Source of the DNA: Euglena gracilis
Taxonomy: Eukaryota > Euglenida > Euglenophyceae > Euglenales
NCBI GenBank assembly: GCA_039621445.1
Contig: CP154955.1
Span: 16,534,691-16,598,690, forward strand
Reading direction: 5' to 3'
DNA: 64,000 bases
Part shown: positions 28,301 through 37,790 of the stretch, piece by piece
Position numbering within the stretch: the first letter of the stretch is position 1
Layout: each line of letters starts with the position of its first letter
Made by a program: the position numbers and the translations under genes
Notes under the pieces: generated by a model
Database searches by the model: none
Seen by the model: the letters and a program-made list of their open reading frames with translations, nothing else
What the model was told of the DNA's origin: nothing

Positions 28301-31300
28301 CAAACAGCCCCGGGCCGGGCGGTGGTGGGGACAGCGTAGTGCCGCTGCGTCGTCCAGCCCAGGCTTCTGTTTGCCAACCCCGAGGGGGGTTGTGCTATGG
28401 GGTCGAGGCCTTGTGCTATGGGGTGGTAGGGGGAGATGCCTGCACCCCCCCCCAGGGGGGTCGGTTTGGACCCCGCTGCCTGCCAACCAAGTCAATTTTC
28501 CCTTTAAAATGGCCATCTTTGTTCCCCGGTGCCTTTGGCACCGGGGGGGGGGGATCTGCTGTCGCACTACCCACCCCAAACCCCCCCAAGGGGTCGAAAG
28601 TGCCCTAAACCCCCCCAGAAATAAAAAAACCCAAAAATAACACTTCCAAAAATAAGCCCCCCCGACGGTGCAAAGCGCCGGGGATGGTGAAAATTTTCTG
28701 AAAAATTACAGAAAACCCTAATTTCAGACACAAAAATGATGAAAATTCAAAAATTCTGGGGTGTTTGAGGTGCAAAAAAAACATGGTAAATGTCAACTTA
28801 TACCAATTCACACATAGCATGAAGGGCTGAAGGAAAATTTTAGCGTTTTTAGGAACCCGAAAAATGATGCTTTTTTCGGGCCCCAGTCAGTCAAGAAAAA
28901 TCCAAAAATAAGACCCCTCCAAAAACAAGGCCCACCCTGTTTCCAGCAACGGACCAAAAATAAGACCCAGGCCTTATTTTGAGGGGTTTACTCCCCTGCC
29001 TGCCCATAGCACCCCCCGGGGGGGGTGGCACTTCCTTAAAAAGACGCCTGGTCCAGCCCCCGCGCCGCGCAGAGGCCTCCTCCGCCTCCGCCACCACGGC
29101 CGCGCACGCCGCGGCATCGAGCAGCTCCGGGCACACAAAGGCATGGCCCGGCAGCCCCTCCACCACCTGCACCTGCCGGCACGCCCCCTGCTGGGTGTGT
29201 GGGGCGAGGCCAGCTTCTTTTGACCAACCCTGGGGGAGGGGGGGTCCTTGTGCTCTGAGTGGCAGGTCCGGGGGTCAGTTAAAGATGCCGATGCCTGCCG
29301 ACCCAGGCAAGTTTTCCTTCTGAAAAATGGCCGTTTTCGGCCCTGGCACCTTCGGCGCCGGGGTGCTATTGAACGCCCCACCCCAAAATCTGAGTCCCGA
29401 GGTGGGGTGGGAAATTGGGGTGCGTGCCTGTGGGGGGGGGGTGTCAGTGCCAGTGTCAGTGGTGGTGGTAGGGTTCCAGAATAGTGCTGTTGACACGGGG
29501 GGGGGGTCAACGACCCTCCCCCCCCCGGGACAGGGGACAATGAGGGGGCGTGGGCGGGGCAGGCTGGCGTGAGCAGGGCCCACCCCCTGGAAGTACGCCG
29601 CACTCTCCCGCACCGCGGTCTGGAGGCCGGCGTGGTCCACCACAACCCCCCACCCTGGCCGGTGTGCCCATCGTGTATGTTTGCCGGTCCGCCATCATGG
29701 TTGCCAATGTTGGCACAGTCAATCGGCTCCCATGAAAGACTCGTCCGGCTTTGAGGGATTCGTAGCATGTTGCCAATGCCCTGGGGGAGACTGCCGGGCG
29801 CCTTAGTGACTTAGCGCCTGCCAGGGACCTTGATCATGCGGGGTCAGATTCGGGTGCCTCTGGTCTCTGTCCAGGTGGGCACTACTGCATGGCGGGGGGG
29901 GGGTTGGACCTCGCCTTTGATTTCATGACGAGCCCCATCGCCACTCACAGCCACAGTGCCATCACCCACACTTTCACTGAAGGGGTGGGGGGTTGGCTGG
30001 GAGCAGCCTCCGCTGCAGCGACCAGGCAGCAGCAGGGTATTGAGTGAGCGCCAGGGGGAGGGTAATGACCCCCCCCCAGAAGGGGGGTTGGAAACTCCCC
30101 TGTGAAAGGAATTTTCCGGCTCAAAGCGCAAAGCGCAAAGCACTGCAAAAAAATTTTGGCCTTGGAAAATCCAATCACATTTTCACACACTTTCTTTTTA
30201 AAAAAAAACACACAAAATATACACCAAAAAGATCATCTTCATCGACCAGATTTTTTTTGTTCCCCAGGGGGGACCACCACTTGGTCTGAAGGGAAAGGAG
30301 GGGGGTGTCTGGACCCTCCCGGGTTGGTCTGGAACCCCTCCCCCCTGCAAAACCACCGCTCAATTAATACCCTGGGCAGCGGTGCGCCTCCGACCAGCGG
30401 TCGCTCCAGCCGAGCACCCGCGCCTTGGCAAAGAGGGCGTCCCCGTCCCCGGGGTTGCGCCGCAGGAGCTCCGCCAGCACCGCCAGGGCATCCGTCCGGC
30501 GGACGCAGTTCGCGCCACAGCCCGGGGGGTGCGGGTCCCGGCCAGTGTTTGTGCGGCCCCTGGGATTGAGGGGCAGTGCCGCGGAGGCTGCATGGGTGGC
30601 GCCACTGACACCCATCCAAAAGCCTCGCTCCTCTACAAAGAGGCGGCTGGGCTGCCGCTGTGTAACGGCGTGTTTGCACCGCTTACTGCCCCCCCCCTCC
30701 CCGACCTCGTTTTCCCTTGGGAACGGGAATGGGAACCATGAGAGGGGGGCGTCGGCCGGGTCCACCCCTTGGAAGCTGCATTGTCCACCTGTTGTACCTC
30801 CCGCCAGGAGGTGGGGGGAGGGTTGCACAATGTGAGTGAGAGATCAGCAACGGCAAACCGGCAAATGGATTGGTGAGTTGGACGCAGCCCAGTTGCCACC
30901 ACATGGGCGGTGAAAAAATTGGGCCAAAAAAGGGCTGGCTGGCAGGGGATTTTGTAAGCCGGAGGCACACAATTTTTTACCAACCCCCGGGGGGGGAGGG
31001 GGTCACTCCACTTTTCGAAAAACCAGCCAGTCACTTTTTTCGGAACCAGTAAGTCACCCCCCGCAGGGTGGTCGGCCACTCGGAACCCAAAGGAAAATTC
31101 TGGAAACACATGGAACCAGGCCAAAAAGTTTTCCGGCGCCGGGTCACTTTCGTGGTTTTTTTGCCGACCACCCCCCGGGGGGAGGGGGTCCGGGCCAAAA
31201 AACCAGTCAGTCACTCTGAAAAAAACCAGTCGCCCACCCCCTGGGGTCCGCCAGTGCTGAAGCAATAGGAACCGGCAAATGGATTGATTGAGAATGCAGC

Positions 31301-31690
31301 CCAGTTGCCACCACATGGGAGCGTCACGGAAAGAGGCGGGCGAATGCGTCCCCCGCCATCGTACCGTTCGTGGGCCTGGGCCGCCGCAGAAAGCTGCTGC
31401 AGGTCATCCAGGCTGACGCCGGCTTCGTCTCTCGGTCAGGGCGGCCAAGGGCAGACACAAATCAGTGCGTACACAAAAATCCCACACAGGCACCACCAGC
31501 ACGCACCACACCGCCATGTGCACATGTCACAATAATGCAAGAAACGGACGCGCGCATGCTGGTTGGCCGCCCTGGCCCAGATTCGAAGCGACACCTCGCA
31601 CACTCACAGGTGGCCAACCCGATCTGGGCCATCTGTTGCCGCCGGTCTTCGAGTGACCCGTCCGTCGGCCACGGCCCTTGCCGACCTGTC
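24411..31690 (-). CDS. Prolyl 4-hydroxylase-type 2OG/Fe(II) oxygenase with upstream TPR-like exons
   Basis: The C-terminal exons form a dioxygenase core: 29187-29051 (VEGLPGHAFVCPELLD), 28359 to about 28318 (TQRHYAVPTT), about 25545-25415 (APDIPLHALPASLAWLNAML), about 25280-25200 (GPADGIRVIDAFLVKYCAGA), about 24826-24690 (LHADQSQFSLTIAMN, GGGTYFADLGEA) and 24542-24411 (LYHGGHPVTAGVRYIIVAFL, then TGA). The HxD pair (LHAD), the distal His (LYHGG) and Arg ten residues later, which binds 2-oxoglutarate, are all present. The last joint is phase-consistent. Exons at about 31690-31615, 31440-31335, 30536-30372 and 29662-29580 are Ala/Leu/Arg helical (DALAVLAELLRRNPGDGDAL, SLDDLQQLSAAAQAHERYDG) and look TPR-like, as in some animal prolyl hydroxylases; their membership is inferred. 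It hydroxylates a protein proline or a related substrate, presumably in the secretory pathway. Some splice boundaries are not canonical. Confidence 0.78.
25306..25382. repeat. AC then CAC microsatellite in an oxygenase intron
   Basis: An AC run of about 27 units, with one CCCACAC interruption, followed by nine CAC units, between two oxygenase exons. Confidence 0.95.
25745..25850. repeat. GTTATTTGGGGGG motif array, left of the transposase
   Basis: CCCCCAATAACACC and GTGTTATTTGGGGGG repeated three times. Similar words occur right of the transposase at 27800-27900 and in the 40.8, 42.5 and 44.9 kb repeats. Confidence 0.6.
25883..27656 (+). pseudogene. Pogo/Tigger-type DDE transposase, broken
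   Basis: The N-terminal part opens MSDISIEDTLSRGASLVSG and leads into RAILEYEAMNPKSKSAIC, a CENP-B/pogo-like helix-turn-helix. A second DNA-binding helix block follows (GVPKRNLTAKWLSGFRRRY). The DDE_1 catalytic core shows all three acidic positions: NMDETPLSF, VLIFDSCNSHL and ALQFLDLYFFAHFK. Small introns of about 46 bases fit GT-AG (clearest at 27238-27283). The frame has an in-frame TAA after SAICAK and a register change near 26660, so it looks decayed unless further introns explain these. It lies in an intron of the oxygenase gene on the opposite strand. Typical pogo transposases are about 500 residues, a fit to the span. Confidence 0.75.
27800..27900. repeat. TTATTTGGGGGG motif array, right of the transposase
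   Basis: Three copies of TATTTGGG or TTATTTGGGGGG with G runs, matching the array left of the transposase at 25745-25850. Together they could mark the outer parts of the pogo-type element, but no clean terminal inverted repeat with TA flanks was found. Confidence 0.5.
28360..29050. mobile_element. hAT-like element inside an oxygenase exon, 691 bp
   Basis: Ends CAGGCTTCTGTTTGCC and CTTAAAAAGACGCCTG are inverted repeats. The 8-bp duplication GTCCAGCC is perfect (28352-28359, 29051-29058). Bridging the element gives the uninterrupted minus-strand reading GGW-TTQRHYAVPTT, which fits this oxygenase family. An AG/GC donor at one end (CAG/GCGTC) and an AG acceptor at the other (GAAG/CCTG) would remove it and leave 15 extra bases, in frame. 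Confidence 0.88.
28600..28990 (+). repeat. Repeat shared with 31.8-32.2 kb (inside the hAT-like element)
   Basis: Words shared in order with 31800-32210 are AAAAATAAGCCCCCC, GACGGTGCAA(A)GCG, GATGGTGAAAA, CTGAAAAATTAC, AAATGATGAAA, TTGAGGTGCAAAA or its variant, GGAACC(C/T)GAAAAATGATG, and CAAGAAAAA before AAGACCCC. The copies are direct repeats 3.2 kb apart. A fragment also appears near 61440-61490. Confidence 0.8.
30540..30970. other. Intron between helical exons
   Basis: G/C-rich sequence; GGCAAATGGATTG(A)GTGA-type words at 30858-30880 recur at 31272-31290, together with GCAGCCCAGTTGCCACCACA. This gives a pair of short direct repeats bracketing the CCAGTCA copy. Confidence 0.6.
30975..31250 (+). 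repeat. CCAGTCA repeat family copy
   Basis: It shows AAACCAGCCAGTCACTTTTT, GTCGGCCACTCGGAACCCAA, a GGCGCCGGGTCAC centre, TTTTTTTGCCGACCACC and AAAAACCAGTCAGTCACTC. It is bracketed by direct repeats of the words CAAATGGATTG and CAGCCCAGTTGCCACCACAT. Confidence 0.8.
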
Positions 31691-31799
31691 TATGCGTGAT
31701 CTGTAGCTGTAGCTTTTGGCGTCAGCACAGGCAACGCTGAAACTTCAAAAAAACTTGCATATCAATTGGTAAAAAAAACACATGTATGAGGAATCCCAA

Positions 31800-32210
31800 A
31801 GCTCTTCTCAAAAAATAACCCCCCCAAAAAATAACACCCCGATCGAGCAAAAATCCAAAAATAAGACCCCCCCCAAAATAAACCCCCCTGACGGTGCAAG
31901 CGTCGAAGATGGTGAAAAATTTCCCTGAAAAATTACCAAAATCCCCAATTTCACACACAGAAATGATGAAATTTTAAATTTTTTTCAGATTTTTGAAGTG
32001 CAAAAGCATGCTGAACGTCAAATTACATCATTCACACATGGCGCAAAGCGCCAAAGGGAAATTTATAATGCTTTTGGGAACCTGAAAAATGATGTTTTTT
32101 CTGGCCCCGGTCGATCAAGAAAAAATCAAAAGATAAGACCCCCCTGGAGGTTTCCAGCAACAGACCCAAAAACAAGACCCGGGTCTGCTTTTGGGGGGGG
32201 GGGGTACGCG
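31800..32210 (+). repeat. Second copy of the 28.6-29.0 kb repeat
   Basis: Same word order as 28600-28990, ending in AAGACCCGGGTCTGCTTTTG before a G run. No terminal repeats or duplication were found around this copy. Confidence 0.75.
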
Positions 32211-32639
32211 ATCTGATTTTTCATTAAATTTTTGAAGGGCCATGTCGGAAGGCCGGCCAACACCCCGGCCAACACCCAATCAGGTGGGGGGCAAACTCGC
32301 AAAGGAGCTGAAAGAAAAATTTGACCGAAACATCGAATGGAGTGGGGGCTCAGACCCCACCCACCCACCACGACAAGGGGTGGGGGGTGACCCCATAAGT
32401 TTCAAGGATTCGTTCAGCTCTGGTCTGAACGGGGGTGATTGGATCAGTTGGGGCCCAAAAGGACCACCCTGCATCAGAGGTCATTGTCCCCACCGTCACA
32501 TCTGGCCTGCACCTGCACTCCCCAGTCAATGGGCAGGGACCGCTGCGGGATGCGGGAGAGGGTCAGGGGGTGGTCTGGTATGGGGGGATGATTAGAAGTA
32601 AGGTAGAGGAGAAAATGGGGTGAACGGGGCCATGCCATC

Positions 32640-32945
32640 GCTTACCAACCCCCCTGGGGGAAGGAGGGTGTTCCAGTCTCAAAAAACCAGCCAGTCACTT
32701 TTCAAAAAACCAGCCACCCACTTCCTATCCCCCCCGGTGGGGGTCGATCATTCTGGCCGCTCGGCGAAAAATGGCCAAAAATCAAAGGATATCAGTCAAA
32801 AATCCCAAAAAAATTTCTTCGGCGCTGGGTGGCCACTTTCAGCCAATCCCGGCCGACCCCACCTCTGGGGGGGGGTCTGGAGCCAAAAACCAGTCACTCT
32901 GAAAAAAACCCCGTCAGTCCCCCCCCCCCGGGGGGTGGGGTTGGA
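32640..32945 (+). repeat. CCAGTCA repeat family copy
   Basis: It has AAAAAACCAGCCAGTCACTT, the CGCTCGGCGAAAAATGGCC middle, TTCTTCGGCGCTGGGTGGCC, and a closing AAAAACCAGTCACTC. Its middle matches the partial copy at 5285-5450. Confidence 0.8.
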
Positions 32946-32956
32946 CACCTTAAGCA

Positions 32957-33045
32957 ATGGTGTGGTTGGGGCGTAGGTCGTGGACGGCGCACAGGTGGAC
33001 CTCCGCCCCGCGGTCACCCTCCGCCCCACCAGCCGCAAAGGCTTT
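32957..33045 (-). CDS. Candidate exon of unknown function
   Basis: The minus frame reads EGDRGAEVHLCAVHDLRPNH within a short GC-rich island like the neighbouring exons. It could belong to the oxygenase/TPR gene or to the exons at 35.8-38.4 kb. Boundaries not fixed; a TAA follows at its 3' side. Confidence 0.35.
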
Positions 33046-33049
33046 TGAA

Positions 33050-34300
33050 GGACCCAGGCACCCAAGAATTCGGTAAAAGGTCCAGTGGGGTCATCAGTGG
33101 ACCGGGGAAATGGGGGTTCTGGATCACCCCCTTCCCTTCGTGCGATATGGCACGAAGCACAGGATTCAAAAAGTGTCTGGTGTGTGTTTCTATCACCAAA
33201 AACTGTGTTTCTGAGGACTTTTTTGAAAAATCAAACAAGAAACCAAGAAGAAAGACAGATGGGGGTGGTTTGAACTCCTCCCTCAGGAGGAGGGTGGGGG
33301 GACACCACCTCCCCTAGGTGGTGGCATGGCCAAAGTGGTCGATTTTTGGAAATACTGGGCTGGAAAAAATTTCCCTCCAAAATCGGCGGATATAATATGC
33401 ACAATGTAATTAGCACTTTAAGTACAATTAATCAGCAGTTTTTGGGAAAATTCTTTAAAATTAATATGTGAAAACTTTATATGTATGAAATGTAGACATA
33501 AAAGCAGGCGCAGTGCACCTAAAAGCGGTGGTGCAAAGCGGCGGAGAGGAAGTTCAACCTTTTGGTGGGATTTTGGGGGTGGGACACCCTCCTGATGTCA
33601 AATCAACTTCGGGAGTTTCAAAAAAAGGGGGAGACCAAACCCTTGGTTTTAGTCACCCAGCCTCACCTCCCCAGGTCCAACTCAGCAGTTTGAACTCAAG
33701 AAGTCTCTAGTCGGCCGGCAACAAAGCAGCGGTGGGGCTGCAGCTGTGGGGCAGCCGTAGGGTGGAGGGGTGGAGCCACGCTGGGGCAAGGATGGACCCC
33801 TGGGGCCAACAGGCCCTAGAGGGAGGGCATGACATGCCCCAGCCTGGGCAGAGTCCGACCGTCTCAAACTTGGCACAGCCCGCGCCTCCTGCTCCGAAGG
33901 AAGGCCAGCGGAACACCATCCCTGCGTGCTGTGCAGGGATAGCGGCACCCTTGTGCTGACTCCTATTGACTCATATTCCTCTGCGAGCATCGATGAAGGA
34001 CTGAGGACCTGTTCACTTCACAACTCTTCTGTGTAAGTACCCACAATTCTGATCCTGGGAAATGGGCAACTTGAACTTAAAATATGTAAATCCCGGTGGG
34101 ACAAACCACTGCAAAAAAAGGATGAAAAAAACTGCAAAAAAAATGGGCTTAACAGTGAGAAAAAATGACCATCTTTTCCCCTGAGATGTTGAATTTTACG
34201 ATCATTGAGTTTAAAAAAAATATCAAAACTTCAAAAACACTTCACATCATTTTTGTCCCGTCATTTGATTTCCTGCCCTTTTTGTCCGGACTAGAGCATT
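33050..34300. other. No gene recognised
   Basis: Mixed sequence. G-rich AGGAGG(A)GGGTGG words lie at 33285-33300. A moderately GC-rich stretch at 33700-33960 has frames on both strands without recognisable domains. AT-rich on both sides. Confidence 0.35.
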
Positions 34301-34379
34301 GCTTAAAGGTTCGTAGTACCCTCCACCCCCAGGCTTCGATAGGGGCAGGGGGGGGGTCGGACCGCCCCCCTCCAGTCCA

Positions 34380-34690
34380 GCAGGGGGGACCCAAACAGTG
34401 AGGCGGTCTGGGTGACCGGTTTTCAGCCCGGCACAAACCACCAGGCCGAAAAAAAATTCGTCCCCCCAAAACGGCCAAAAGTGGGCAAAAAATTGTCAAA
34501 AATGCAAAAAAAAAAAATCGGCGCAAAATGCCAGAAAAAAATTGACCTTTTGGGGGGGGGTCCGGTACTCCCCAGGGTCGGTCCGGACCCCCCTTGGCTG
34601 GTTGGGGGGGTCAGACCCCCGGTCCAGGAGTCTGGACCCACCTAAACCCCATGTGCCCTCCTTATATCGAACCCCCGGGGGGGGGGGCTG
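34380..34690 (+). repeat. Direct partner of the 20.1-20.4 kb repeat
   Basis: It carries GGCGGTCTGGGTGACCGG, GCCAGAAAAAAATTGACCTT, TTTTGGGGGGGG and GGTCGGTCCGG in the same order as 20060-20400. Confidence 0.75.
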
Positions 34691-34739
34691 GACTGCAGCA
34701 ATTCATAACGTGGCTAGCGGAAATACTGGAAACCCTGGG

Positions 34740-35050
34740 GGGCTAGCTAGTGGAAACCTCAATATAATTTTTTTCCAGTGACCGGCACAAATCGCCGAAA
34801 AAATTTTTAACCCCCCAAAACTGGCCAAAATGCCCAATACTGTCATTTTTGGACCAAAATCAGCCCCCAAAAAGCATCAACAACCTCATTCCACCTCGGC
34901 GCACAGCACCGGAGGAATTCTTTTCCAGTCGGCGGGACCCCCAGGCCCACCCGGATTGTCCGGAGAGTCACTTTGTTCCAGTGTCTTGCAAAATGGCTAG
35001 CCAGTGGACCCAGGTCCTCAAGCAATAGCCTGATCCGGACTGTAATTTGA
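34740..35050 (-). repeat. Inverted partner of the block at 22.3-22.6 kb
   Basis: On the minus strand it shares GCTGTGCGCCGAGGTGGA, TTTTTGG(T)CC(A)AAAAATG words and GCTAGCTAG flanks with 22290-22570, which lies inside the nested hAT-like element. This may be a decayed copy of that element; no duplication was found. Confidence 0.65.
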
Positions 35051-35059
35051 AACAACCCA

Positions 35060-35830
35060 CCAAAGGTAAAGTGCCAGTCCATTTTTATTGCCCCAAAACG
35101 AGGGGCATGAATTTTTTTTTGGAGAAAAGGAAACTCAAAATTTCAAGAAATGGTGAAAATGATCCGTTTATGGTCATGAAAAACAGAGCCTGGAAATTGA
35201 CCACATGCCATAACCCCATCTTTTTGTGAGTGAAACTTGATCACCCCTGAAAGGAAAAGGGTGTTGAAAAAGTATGGGGAAAAATGACAGGACAAATTGG
35301 GTGATTTCCCATCGGTTTTTGTTTCCCGCCATTTTTGTCCGGAGTGTGCAAGGAAGAATGGATGTACCAGGGTAAGGGGTAAGGTGTTGAGTATCGTGCG
35401 CTTTTGCTGACGACATGGGCGCGTTCGTCTTGGGGGGTTATGATGGTGTGGCTGAAAGTGTTGCTGGTTTTGGTTTGACGTTGTTGCTTAAAGTCAGAAA
35501 GACAACATGGTGGCAAACATAGAGACAGGCAAACTGGACTGAAAGGTGAGAAAGACAAAAAATGGGGAATCTTTGAGGGAGACTCTTGAGGTGGGGTGAC
35601 AATTTTCCCTCTCAAGTCCCCACAGTGAGCGTCTCTGATCCATCCATGAGAGGAAGAAATCAAGTTGGAGACACAGAAATGTCAAGCCTCAGACAGGCAC
35701 TGCTTCCCCATTTTCAAACAGCAGCCATTTCGCCATTTCGTTGAAAAATTCAGTGTGCTTTTAGGAACTTGCTCATGATGTATGCAGTCATTCACGTGCT
35801 CCTGCACCTAAATGAATCGGGCGCCTTGTG
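35060..35830. other. No gene recognised
   Basis: AT-richer, non-repetitive sequence, probably intronic. Confidence 0.35.
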
Positions 35831-35839
35831 TGTTCCACA

Positions 35840-36033
35840 AACAATGGTGCCTGTTGGCTGAGGCGGAGGCTGGGAAGGAAGGTACTGGGTGGGGCTGGCC
35901 AGGATCTGCGATAGCAGCTGCCGGTCCGTCAGGTTGCGAGCATCCCCGGTGCTGTTCGTCTCCACGTCCATTTCGTCGACCTCCGATCCATCTTCCTCTT
36001 CGGCTCCTTTGACGGCGGCAGACTGGACGTGCC
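35840..36033 (-). CDS. Candidate exon, acidic, function unknown
   Basis: A minus-strand acceptor (CGTCCAG) opens SAAVKGAEEEDGSEVDEMDV followed by TDRQLLSQILASPTQYLPSQ. The acidic stretch followed by a Leu/Gln helix and Pro/Gln tail looks like real coding sequence. No family is recognisable. It lies 3' of the exon at 36.7-37.0 kb on the same strand and may be the next exon of that gene. Confidence 0.5.
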
Positions 36034-36059
36034 TTGGCACAAAAACCAAGCAATGGGGT

Positions 36060-36600
36060 GACCCCTCTAACGATATGAAATCCAAAAAAGCATCCCAGTG
36101 AAGCAGTGCGACTGCCCCAACCAGGCTTGTGTTAAGACCCCAGGGGAGGGGTCAGTTCCCCCACCAAGGTGCGGGACCCGGCATTATCATTATGGTTATT
36201 TTAAGCCGCCTTGAAAAAAAACCTGAACATGCACAAAATGATATTTATCTTTTTGGCCAAAATGCCTTAAGGTGCCTTAACATGCCTGAAAAAATTCGGA
36301 CTGGCAGAATTTTTCGGACTGAACAAAAATCAAGTCGCCAAATCTCGGCAAAAACAAGCCAGCTCCCATTCGATGCACGAACTGCCCTTGGACCACCCCG
36401 GAAAATTGTGCCTCAGAAAGCCTTAAAATGTCAATCTGAAAATGCCTTCAAATGCCTTGTTTTTGTCTTCGGGGAGGACACCGAAAAAATCGGGCTGTCT
36501 GAAGGCATCAAAAGTTTTCCGGCGCTTCGCACCGGAACCATACCCAAAAAGAACCCAAAATCAGAACCTGCTTGGTTCTAGCAGCGCTTCCAAAAAGGAT
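36060..36600. repeat. Probable decayed hAT-like sequence
   Basis: CAGGCTTGTGTTAAGACCCC at 36122 resembles the CAGGC-type ends, and CCGGCGCTTCGCACCGGAA at 36513 is the family hairpin. The other end and a duplication were not found. Confidence 0.4.
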
Positions 36601-36714
36601 CAGCAGGGGAAACCCTCAGTTCATGTGTGTTAAATTGCTGTTGCAAGTTTGGATGGGGGGTGGCTGTCCACCATCGCGGGTCGGACGGTGACAAGTTGGA
36701 CGGTCTCCTTGTTG

Positions 36715-36997
36715 GTCGCCGGGGGGAGCGAGGCCGCCAGGCCCCTCCAGGCCGAGGCGGCAGCGCAGCAGCGCCGCCCCCACCTCCCGCCGCTGCACCA
36801 CCGGCGCCCCGCCCGCCAGCCACAGCCGCTGGCACAGCTCTGTCGCCGGGCCCGGCCGGGCCACCGGCGTCCCGTGGGCCGCCACGAACGCCAGCAGGCG
36901 CCCCCACTCCTCCGCCACCCAGGCAGGGGAGGCCGCCGCCCACACCTCCGCCCCGGCCGCTGGGCGGTGCCGGGCCGGGGCCACCCCCATGGATGAG
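36715..36997 (-). CDS. Coding exon, function unknown
   Basis: GC-rich exon with a helical, Ala/Leu/Arg-rich product: GAEVWAAASPAWVAEEWGRL, LLAFVAAHGTPVARPGPATE and ELCQRLWLAGGAPVVQRREV. The acceptor GTGAGAG/C leaves a phase matching the donor of the exon ending at 37791, so the two probably join. I could not assign a family; the next exon may be 35840-36033. Confidence 0.55.
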
Positions 36998-37167
36998 CTC
37001 TCACTGACCGGTCCATTCTTCTGATTGCTTCTGGCTGCTGTATGTTCCTTCTGACCATTAGACCACAAAAAGGTCAGAAACCCAAGGATGTCTTTGCTCT
37101 GATGGCCTTTGGGAACTTGGCATGCTGCAGACGCCAACATTAGACTGGTGGGGGGAGGCACTGGCCG

Positions 37168-37466
37168 GTCGATCAACTAGTCGATCGACTAGCCAGTTGT
37201 CCTATCAACCAATCAACTGACTAGTCGACCGACTAGCCACTCCAATGGAAGCGCGACATAATTATGGTGTTTACACGTGCATTATGGCGCTCACCCGTAT
37301 GTAACAAAACAACATATGCAACACAAGGGATTCTTTTGTTTTGGGGCCCTCCAAACAGTTGCACACAAAAGGAAAATTTTGGAAAATTGAAATTGAGAAT
37401 TTGAAAATCGGTCGACCAACCACCTAGTCAATCGACCAGTCGAACGGCTGGTCAATTGATTACCCA
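37168..37466. repeat. CTAGTCGATCGACTAG-type palindrome clusters
   Basis: Two clusters (37168-37245 and 37408-37466) are built of GGTCGATCAACTAG, GTCGATCGACTAG, ACTAGTCGACCGACTAG and related words, separated by about 160 bp of plain sequence. Confidence 0.7.
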
Positions 37467-37790
37467 GCACCCCCCCCCCACTCTAAGTTGTTGACCCCGT
37501 GCTGTAGGCCATTTAGGCTTGACCTCCCCCCCCCCAGAAAACTGTCACCGACAGCTCGGCCGGTACCGGGACCCTGACAACTACAACCATGTTTCAACCA
37601 TCACCAGGACCCCTGACAATTATGACAGTGACAGTAACCAGAAATGCGCATGTCGTGATATTTCCGCCTCCAGGAAAGATGAGTGAAATTGGCACGTAGG
37701 GCAGGCAGGCTGGGTGGCAACTGTGTTGATAGTGCTGACTGAGCTTGTGAACAGTGGCTGAATGGTCGTGTCATCCAGTGAACCACACAC

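Noticed and set aside
36627-37007. Plus-strand Pro/Arg-rich frames over the 36.7-37.0 kb exon
   Set aside because: The minus-strand frame has normal amino-acid composition and matching splice phase; the plus frames are Arg/Pro/Gln artefacts.
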